From Medicago truncatula (taxonomy: Eukaryota > Streptophyta > Magnoliopsida > Fabales > Fabaceae): DNA of 64,000 bases. Of the stretch, positions 56,246-64,000 are shown in pieces (position 1 is the first letter of the stretch; each line of letters starts with the position of its first letter). The notes under the pieces are model-generated. The model was not told the DNA's origin. It worked only from the letters and a program-made list of their open reading frames with translations, and did no database searches. Position numbers and translations under genes: made by a program. Location: positions 29,074,755 to 29,138,754 of the forward strand of contig NC_053048.1 in the NCBI RefSeq assembly GCF_003473485.1. The letters are read 5' to 3'.

Positions 56246-57676
56246 ATGAAGAAGACTAAGTGCTACAAGTTCAAGGAAGTGGATTTGGTTAGTTTGAGAG
56301 AGTTGGCACTCAAGGTCAAGAGTCAAACAGGGTTCCGACTCCGATATGGGGGATTGCTTACTTTGCTCCGAACCGATGTGGAAGAGAAGCTAGTGCACAC
56401 TCTAGTGCAGTTTTATGATCCGAGCTTCCGTTGCTTCACTTTCCCGGACTTCCAGTTGGTTCCTACTCTCGAGGCCTACTCCAATCTAGTGGGTCTGCCT
56501 ATAGCCGAGAAGACGCCTTTCACCGGTCCCGGGACTTCTCTTACTCCTCTGGTTATTGCTAAGGATCTCTACCTCAAGACTTCCGACGTCTCCAACCATC
56601 TTATTACCAAATCTCACATCCGGGGGTTCACTTCGAAGTATCTTCTTGATCAGGCTAATCTCGGCACTACTCGTCAGGATACACTCGAGGCTATTCTTGC
56701 TTTACTTATCTACGGGCTCATTCTCTTCCCGAACCTCGACGACTTCGTGGACATGAATGCTATCGAGATCTTTCATTCCAAGAACCCGGTTCCTACTTTG
56801 CTAGCGGATACTTACCACGCCATCCATGACAGGACTCTCAAGGGCCGTGGGTATATTCTTTGCTGCATATCTCTCTTGTATAGGTGGTTTATTTCGCACC
56901 TTCCGAGTTCCTTCCATGATAACTCGGAAAATTGGTCCTACTCTCAGCGGATTATGGCTCTCACTCCTGATGAGGTTGTCTGGCTCACTCCGGCCGCTCA
57001 GGTGAAGGAAATCATTATGGGTTGTGGAGACTTTCTCAATGTACCTCTTCTTGGTACCCGTGGAGGAATCAACTACAACCCCGAGCTTGCTATGAGACAG
57101 TTTGGTTTCCCTATGAAGTCGAAGCCCATCAATCTCGCTACATCTCCAGAGTTCTTCTTCTACGCGAATGCTCCTACCGGACAAAGGAAAGCTTTCATGG
57201 ATGCTTGGTCCAAGGTTCGAAGGAAGAGTGTGAAGCATCTAGGTGCGAGATCCGGTGTCGCTCATGAGGCCTATACTCAGTGGGTGATAGATCGAGCTGA
57301 GGAGATTGGTATGCCTTATCCAGCTATGAGATACGTGTCTTCATCCACTCCATCTATGCCTCTACCTCTACTCCCCGCGACTCAGGATATGTATCAGGAA
57401 CATCTAGCTATGGAGAGTCGTGAGAAGCAAGTGTGGAAAGCTCGGTACAATCAAGCCGAGAATCTAATCATGACTTTGGATGGTAGAGATGAGCAGAAGA
57501 CTCATGAGAATCTAATGTTGAAGAAAGAACTAGCTAAGGCCCGGAGGGAATTGGAAGAGAAAGACGAGCTGCTTATGAGGGATTCCAAGAGAGCTCGAGG
57601 ACGACGAGACTTCTTTGATAGATACTGTGATTCAGATTCCGAGTCCGATGATCCTCCGACTACTTCCTATGCTTGA
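56246..57676 (+). CDS. Ogre ORF1 protein (476 aa)
   Basis: An open frame from ATG 56246 to TGA, lying between the PBS and gag, where Ogre elements carry an additional ORF. Recognisable text: VHTLVQFYDPSFRCFTFPDF, LVPTLEAYSNLVGLPIAEKT, LEAILALLIYGLILFPNLDD, LLADTYHAIHDRTLKGRGYI and VWLTPAAQVKEIIMGCGDFL. This resembles the plant mobile domain / aminotransferase-like region seen in these ORFs. The last ~70 residues form a charged coiled coil (RRELEEKDELLMRDSKRARG) and an acidic tail. The role in the element's life cycle is unknown. It is intact. A CAG directly before GTATG suggests a leader intron acceptor (inference). Confidence 0.82.
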   Translation: MKKTKCYKFKEVDLVSLRELALKVKSQTGFRLRYGGLLTLLRTDVEEKLVHTLVQFYDPSFRCFTFPDFQLVPTLEAYSNLVGLPIAEKTPFTGPGTSLTPLVIAKDLYLKTSDVSNHLITKSHIRGFTSKYLLDQANLGTTRQDTLEAILALLIYGLILFPNLDDFVDMNAIEIFHSKNPVPTLLADTYHAIHDRTLKGRGYILCCISLLYRWFISHLPSSFHDNSENWSYSQRIMALTPDEVVWLTPAAQVKEIIMGCGDFLNVPLLGTRGGINYNPELAMRQFGFPMKSKPINLATSPEFFFYANAPTGQRKAFMDAWSKVRRKSVKHLGARSGVAHEAYTQWVIDRAEEIGMPYPAMRYVSSSTPSMPLPLLPATQDMYQEHLAMESREKQVWKARYNQAENLIMTLDGRDEQKTHENLMLKKELAKARRELEEKDELLMRDSKRARGRRDFFDRYCDSDSESDDPPTTSYA

Positions 57677-57896
57677 GGGCTTCATGTGTTTTGTTGAAAT
57701 TTCAAAGTCTTCCTGTTAAAAATACTATGTAGTTTTGATTATTTGCAAAGATTTCTAATTTGTTTAAAATTCCTTCGATGAAAAAATAAGTCTTTTGCAT
57801 TTGCATTTGCATATCATGCATCATATGCATCATGCATTGGTCACAAAGGCTTCCAAGTGCTCACTATCTCCTGGTTTCTCTGCCTCAGTGTGAAAA

Positions 57897-60800
57897 GTGG
57901 CTCGTGCTCAGAGGATTTACGAACCTGATAGAACCGATCGAACCAGAGAATACAGAAGAAAGAAAAGGGCTATGGAAGAAGAGAACGCTCAGCTTCGCAC
58001 CGAATTAGCCACTCTAAGGGAGGAATTGGCTAAAGCTAATGACGTCATGACTGCTCTGCTAGCTGCTCAAGAGCAATCAGCTACAGCTATCCCTACAACC
58101 ACAGCTGCACCGGTGACTACAAGCGTGCTCCCAACCACTTCTGCGGACACTCGCTTTGCTATGCCAGTGGGGTTTCCGTATGGGCTTCCACCGTTCTTCA
58201 CTCCCAGTACTGCAGCGGGCACTTCGAGCACCGCTAACAATGTTCTGATCCCTGCAACAAATGCTGCCTCCATCAATGCTACTTTGCCACAAACAACAGC
58301 GGCTGTCACTGAGCCTCTTGTGCATACCCTGCCCCAAGGTGTTAACATCAACACACAGCACGGAAGTACCCCCGTAACCAAGACCATGGAAGAGATGATG
58401 GAGGAACTTGCTAAAGAACTCCGTCATGAGATCAAGGCCAATCGGGGGAATGCGGACTCTTTCAAAACTCAAGACCTTTGCTTAGTGTCAAAAGTGGATG
58501 TTCCTAAAAAGTTCAAAATTCCGGATTTCGACCGGTACAACGGGCTAACTTGCCCTCAAAACCACATCATCAAATACGTCCGAAAGATGGGCAATTACAA
58601 AGACAATGATTCCCTTATGATCCACTGTTTTCAGGATAGTTTGATGGAGGATGCTGCTGAGTGGTATACTAGTTTGAGCAAGAATGACATCCATACCTTT
58701 GATGAATTAGCCGCTGCTTTCAAGAGCCACTACGGGTTTAACACTCGTTTAAAGCCGAATAGGGAGTTCCTCAGGTCCCTATCTCAGAAAAAGGAGGAAA
58801 GTTTCCGTGAATATGCGCAAAGGTGGAGAGGGGCAGCTGCCCGTATCACTCCTGCTTTAGATGAAGAAGAAATGACCCAGACGTTCTTAAAGACGTTGAA
58901 GAAAGATTACGTTGAGAGGATGATCATCGCTGCCCCGAACAACTTTTCGGAGATGGTCACTATGGGAACCCGTCTTGAGGAAGCAGTCAGGGATGGAATC
59001 ATTGTGTTTGAGAAAGCTGAATCTTCTACGAGTGCATCGAAGAGGTATGGTAATGGACACCACAAGAAGAAAGAAACGGAAGTGGGGATGGTGTCAGCTG
59101 GAGCCGGTCAATCAATGGCTACTGTTGCTCCTATCAATGCAGCTCAAATGCCTCCGTCATACCCATACATGCCGTACTCTCAGCATCCGTTCTTCCCACC
59201 GTTTTACCATCAGTACCCCCTGCCGCCGGGTCAACCTCAAGTGCCCGTCAATGCAATTGCCCAACAGATGAAACAACAGTTGCCGGTTCAACAACAACAA
59301 CAACAACAACAGCAGCAGCAATATACCAGACCAACTTTTCCTCCTATACCAATGTTGTATGCAGAACTTCTTCCAACTCTACTCCAGAGAGGGCATTGTA
59401 CAACTAGACAGGGCAAGCCACCACCTGATCCGTTGCCTCCAAGGTTCAGGTCTGATCTCAAATGTGACTTTCATCAAGGTGCCTTAGGTCATGATGTCGA
59501 GGGGTGTTATGCTTTGAAGTATATTGTGAAGAAGCTCATTGATCAAGGGAAGCTGACTTTTGAGAATAATGTCCCACATGTCCTCGACAATCCGCTACCA
59601 AATCATGCCGCTGTGAATATGATCGAAGTATGTGAGGAAACTCCTAGACTTGATGTCCGCAATGTCGCAACTCCTCTGGTGCCTCTGCACATCAAGCTGT
59701 GCAAAGCTTCTCTGTTCAGCCATGAGCATGCCAAGTGTCTAGGATGCCTCCGTGATCCTTTGGGTTGCCATGCTGTTCAAGACGACATCCAAAGCTTGAT
59801 GGATGATAATCTTCTGACTGTCAGTGATGTTTGCGTGGTCGTGCCAGTTTTTCACGATCCGCCTGTCAAGAGTGTACCTTTGAAGAAGAATGCTGAGCCT
59901 TTGGTGATAAGGTTGCCAGGACCAATTCCTTATGTTTCGGACAAGGCAGTGCCATACAAGTACAATGCTACTATGATAGAAAATGGAGTAGAGGTGCCTC
60001 TAGCCTCCTTTGCCACAGTAAGCAATATTGCCGAAGGGACTTCTGCAGCACTAAGAAGCGGGAAGGTTCGTCCGCCATTATTTCAGAAGAAGGTAGCTAC
60101 GCCAATCACTCCACAAGTTGAAGAAGCAACTCCAACCGTCGTTTCACCCATTGCTACAGATATGAATCAGCCAGGCAAGTCTATAGAGGATTCGAATTTA
60201 GATGAGATTCTGAGAATAATAAAGAGGAGCGACTACAAGATCGTTGATCAATTGCTGCAGACTCCTTCGAAGATATCTGTATTGTCATTGCTCTTGAGCT
60301 CCGAGGCTCACAGGAATACCTTGTTGAAAGTGCTGGAGCAGGCTTATGTTGACCACGAAGTTACGGTAGATCGTTTCGGTGGCATAGTGGGAAATATTAC
60401 TGCTTGTAACAACCTCTGGTTCAGTGAAGAAGAGTTGCCGGAAGCGGGAAAGAGTCACAATCTGGCTTTGCACATCTCGGTAAATTGTAAATCAGACATG
60501 ATATCAAATGTGTTGGTGGATACCGGTTCCTCCCTCAATGTAATGCCCAAGACAACTCTAGATCAGTTGAGCTACCGTGGGACCCCGTTGAGGAGAAGTA
60601 CTTTCTTGGTCAAAGCTTTTGATGGATCTCGAAAGAATGTGCTGGGAGAGATAGATTTGCCAATAACCATTGGCCCTGAGAATTTCTTGGTTACTTTCCA
60701 AGTGATGGACATTAATGCATCCTACAGTTGCCTGCTGGGAAGACCGTGGATACACGATGCAGGTGCGGTTACTTCCACCTTACATCAGAAGTTGAAATTT

Positions 60801-61231
60801 GTGAAGAATGGAAAACTCGTTACAATCCATGGTGAAGAAGCATACTTAGTCAGCCAATTGTCTTCTTTTTCTTGTATTGAAGCAGGGTCTGCTGAAGGGA
60901 CTGCTTTCCAAGGTTTGACCATTGAAGGTGCAGAGTCTAAGGAAGCTGGGGCTGCTATGGCTTCATTGAAGGATGCTCAGAGAGCCATTCAAGAAGGTCA
61001 GACTGCCGGCTGGGGCAAGGTGATACAGCTCTGTGAGAACAAGCGTAAAGAAGGTCTCGGGTTCTCCCCGTCATCAAGGGTTTCCTCGGGAGTCTTCCAC
61101 AGTGCAGGGTTTGTTAATGCTATCTCTAAAGAAGCCACTGGATCTGGTCTCAGGCCTGTATTTGTTACGCCAGGAGGCATTGCGAGAGATTGGGATGCCA
61201 TTGACATTCCTTCAATCATGCATGTTTCTGA
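57897..61231 (+). CDS. Ogre gag-protease (first exon of gag-pol)
   Basis: The frame opens after TGA 57891-57893. The first codon that aligns is GTG 57897 (VARAQRIYEP); the first ATG is 57972. Order: coiled-coil-like head (RRKKRAMEEENAQLRTEL), Ala/Thr-rich linker, gag core (KFKIPDFDRYNGLTCPQNHI ... FREYAQRWRGAAARITPALD), Gln run, an atypical knuckle CDFHQGALGHDVEGC, a linker, then the aspartic protease with VLVDTGSSLNVMP (Asp codon at 60519) and CLLGRPWIHDAGAV. It ends SIMHVSE and, if unspliced, TAA 61233-61235. Splicing at 61232 continues in frame into RT. Intact. Confidence 0.9.
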
Positions 61232-61512
61232 GTAATGTGTCTTGTTGCTTTAATGCTTTGTTTTCAAAATAACAATCCTCTCGCTCTGCCCAAAGCGAGA
61301 GTGATATTTTCTGTAAGGGCATGTTTGTTTCGGCATTGCCGTTGATTAATAAAACTTTGTCGTTTCTCCCACGACTACTCTTTTAGTGCTTTTTCCCTTG
61401 GAAACAATGGTAATGCCAGAAAAAACCAAAACGTCTGTATTTTCTTATTAATTTCAAAAATCTGCATGAAAAAAAAAAACTCTTTCTAAAATCATCCAAT
61501 CATTATATGCAG
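61232..61512 (+). other. Spliceable intron between protease and RT
   Basis: GTAATGTG donor at 61232 and a ATTATATGCAG acceptor ending 61512 (281 bp, T-rich). The unspliced frame stops at 61235; joining 61231 to 61513 rebuilds codon GAG and continues HVSE-LNHNKPVEHSN without a stop. Ogre elements are known for an intron at this place that sets the balance of gag-pro and pol. Confidence 0.88.
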
Positions 61513-64000
61513 GTTGAACCATAATAAACCCGTTGAACACAGTAATCCTACGGTTCCTCCAAGTTTTGATTTCCCTGTGTATGAAGCCGAAGATGAGGAA
61601 GGTGATGACATACCGTATGAGATTACTCGGTTACTTGAGCAAGAAAAGAAAGCCATTCAGCCTCACCAGGAAGAGATTGAGCTTATTAACATAGGTACCG
61701 AGGAAAATAAGCAAGAAATCAAGATTGGTGCTACTCTAGAGGAAGGGGTTAAGCAGAAGATTATCCAACTCCTCCGGGAATATCCGGATATTTTTGCATG
61801 GTCCTATGAAGATATGCCAGGTCTAGACCCTATGATCGTGGAGCATCGGATCCCTACCAAGCCTGAATGCCCTCCCGTCAGGCAGAAATTGAGAAGGACT
61901 CATCCCGATATGGCTCTCAAGATTAAGAGCGAGGTTCAAAAACAGATTGATGCGGGTTTCCTAATGACAGTTGAGTATCCTGAATGGGTTGCCAATATTG
62001 TGCCTGTGCCAAAGAAGGATGGTAAAGTCCGGATGTGTGTTGACTTCAGAGACCTGAACAAAGCCAGTCCAAAAGACAACTTTCCATTACCTCATATTGA
62101 TGTGCTTGTTGATAATACTGCTCAATCTAAGGTGTTCTCCTTCATGGACGGTTTTTCTGGTTATAATCAGATCAAAATGTCTCCTGAAGATAGAGAAAAG
62201 ACATCTTTTATCACTCCATGGGGGACCTTCTGCTACAAAGTGATGCCATTCGGCCTAATCAATGCTGGTGCTACCTATCAAAGGGGAATGACCACTCTGT
62301 TTCATGACATGATTCACAAAGAAGTTGAGGTATATGTGGATGACATGATTGTGAAGTCAGCAGATGAGGAGCAGCATGTTGAATATTTAACAAAGATGTT
62401 TGAAAGGTTAAGAAAATACAAGCTGCGATTGAATCCCAACAAATGTACATTCGGCGTCAGATCCGGCAAGTTATTAGGCTTCGTTGTCAGCCAAAAGGGC
62501 ATTGAAGTCGATCCTGATAAAGTCCGGGCCATCCGAGAAATGCCAGCTCCACAGACAGAGAAGCAAGTCAGAGGTTTCTTGGGACGTTTGAATTACATCT
62601 CCCGATTCATATCTCATATGACTGCAACCTGCGGGCCGATCTTCAAGCTACTTAGAAAGAACCAGCCTGTTGTATGGAATGATGAATGCCAAGAAGCTTT
62701 TGATAGCATCAAGAATTACCTGCTGGAACCACCTATCCTTGTCCCACCCGTGGAAGGAAGGCCGTTGATCATGTATTTGGCAGTATTTGATGAATCCATG
62801 GGATGCGTGCTTGGTCAACAGGATGAAACTGGAAAGAAAGAGCATGCTATCTACTATCTAAGCAAGAAGTTCACCGACTGCGAAACTCGGTATACAATGC
62901 TTGAGAAGACTTGTTGTGCTTTGGCCTGGGCCGCTAAGCGCCTGCGTCATTATTTGGTGAATCACACAACTTGGTTGATATCCAGAATGGATCCGATAAA
63001 GTATATCTTCGAGAAAGCTGCCGTCACTGGAAAGATTGCACGCTGGCAGATGCTTTTGTCTGAATATGATATTGTGTTCAAAACTCAAAAGGCAATCAAA
63101 GGTAGCATTCTTGCCGATCATCTTGCCTACCAACCTCTTGATGATTATCAACCAATTGAATTCGATTTCCCCGATGAAGAGATCATGTATTTGAAATCCA
63201 AAGACTGCGACGAACCGTTGATTAATGAAGGTCCAGATCCCAATAGCAAGTGGGGTTTAGTCTTTGATGGTGCTGTCAATGCTTATGGTAAAGGAATCGG
63301 GGCAGTCATTGTATCCCCGCAGGGGCATCACATTCCTTTTACCGCCAGAATTCTGTTCGAATGTACCAACAATATGGCTGAGTATGAAGCATGTATCTTT
63401 GGGATCGAGGAAGCAATTGACATGAGAATCAAACACCTCGACATCTATGGAGATTCTGCGCTCGTCATCAATCAGATAAAGGGTGAATGGGAGACACACC
63501 ATGCTAAGTTGATTCCTTATCGTGATTATGCGAGACGTTTGCTGACATATTTTACAAAGGTTGAGCTGCACCATATTCCTCGTGATGAGAACCAAATGGC
63601 TGATGCTCTTGCTACTCTATCCTCCATGTTTCGAGTAAACCAGTGGAATGATGTGCCATTAATCAAAGTGCAACGCCTCGAAAGACCTTCACATGTGTTT
63701 GCTATTGGGGACGTGATCGATCAGGCTGGTGAAATTGTGGTTGACTATAGACCCTGGTACTATGACATCAAGCAGTTCTTGCTGAGCCGTGAGTATCCGC
63801 CAGGTGCTTCCAAACAAGACAAGAAGACCTTGAGAAGATTGGCCGGTAGATTCCTGTTAGATGGAGATATTCTGTACAAGAGGAACTATGACATGGTATT
63901 GTTAAGATGTGTTGATGAACATGAAGCAGAGCAGTTAATGCATGATGTACATGACGGTACCTTCGGGACCCATGCTACAGGGCATACTATGTCAAGAAAG
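61513..64000 (+). CDS. Ogre RT-RNaseH-aRNaseH-integrase (partial, runs off end)
   Basis: Second exon of gag-pol, open from the splice acceptor to the last base. RT: WVANIVPVPKKDGKVRMCVD, FMDGFSGYNQIKM, PFGLINAGATYQRGM and the catalytic VYVDDMIVKS (Asp-Asp at 62339-62344), then LGRLNYISRFISHM. RNase H: MYLAVFDESMGCVLGQ and LEKTCCALAWAAKRLRHYLV. A second, archaeal-type RNase H follows (WGLVFDGAVNAYGKGIGAVI, NNMAEYEACIFGIEEAI, HIPRDENQMADALATL), a hallmark of the Tat lineage. The last visible part (LLDGDILYKRNYDMVLLRCV ... HDVHDGTFGTHATGH) is the zinc-binding head of the integrase. No stop or frameshift was seen, so this copy may be young. Confidence 0.92.

Larger units (their letters stand above)
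52244..64000 (+). mobile_element. Ogre-like Ty3/Tat retrotransposon, truncated by window
   Basis: A 5' LTR of 3.3 kb, PBS, an extra ORF1 before gag, gag-pro, an intron before RT, and a second RNase H after the usual one are together diagnostic of the Tat/Ogre clade. The polyprotein is open to the end of the window. It is inserted just after the hAT transposase stop. The 3' part (rest of integrase, 3' LTR) is outside. Confidence 0.92.

Noticed and set aside
58067-58472. Minus-strand ORFs opposite gag
   Set aside because: Shadows of the Ala/Thr-rich gag linker.

Overview
This window is plant nuclear DNA, most likely from a papilionoid legume (Medicago/clover/pea-like). That assignment is inference. 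It rests on AT-rich intergenic DNA packed with Stowaway-, hAT- and Harbinger-type MITEs, an Ogre-type (Ty3/Tat) retrotransposon that carries an extra ORF and an intron, and spliced plant gene families (DUF674, laccase, PCS1-type aspartic protease, type I MADS). No prokaryotic or organellar signature was seen.

Layout. 1-9.7 kb: retrotransposon remnant, several TIR elements and a ~900-bp inverted repeat, with no host gene recognised. 9.7-21.2 kb: a DUF674 cluster with one broken copy (A, +), one three-exon copy (B, +) and one three-exon copy (C, -). It is interrupted by an OTU-protease fragment, MITEs and a MULE that carries a fragment of an MCTP/FTIP-type C2-domain gene. 21.9-24.6 kb: a complete six-exon laccase (LAC17-like, -) with a miR397-type target site. 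25-31.7 kb: SINEs, MITEs and a small intact gene for a 65-residue hydrophilic protein. 31.7-37.0 kb: a Harbinger element with TTA target duplication and decayed genes. 37.1-39.1 kb: two complementary, truncated type I MADS-box fragments and a copy of the small hydrophilic gene's flanks without its coding sequence. 40.0-41.3 kb: an intronless PCS1-like aspartic protease (-) with an unusual second active-site motif. 43.6-47.6 kb: a second Harbinger-like element with a dead transposase and an intact Myb/SANT-like ORF. 47.7-49.0 kb: SINE, LINE fragment, AT-rich foldback. 49.0-52.2 kb: a hAT element with an almost intact RICESLEEPER-like transposase. 52.2-64.0 kb: an Ogre-like retrotransposon (5' LTR, PBS, ORF1, gag-pro, intron, RT/RNase H/second RNase H, start of integrase) that has apparently landed in the tail of the hAT element and runs off the window.

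Host genes that look functional are DUF674-B, DUF674-C, the laccase (lignin or cell-wall phenolic oxidation), the small hydrophilic gene and the PCS1-like protease. Most of the remaining DNA is transposon-derived. One recurring pattern is not covered by ordinary annotation: at least six tiny insertions (15-24 nt, ending in poly-A or beginning with poly-T) flanked by 13-17-nt direct repeats, one of them inside a DUF674 exon. They look like extremely 5'-truncated retroposons. Coordinates of repeat ends are read by eye and can be off by a few bases.
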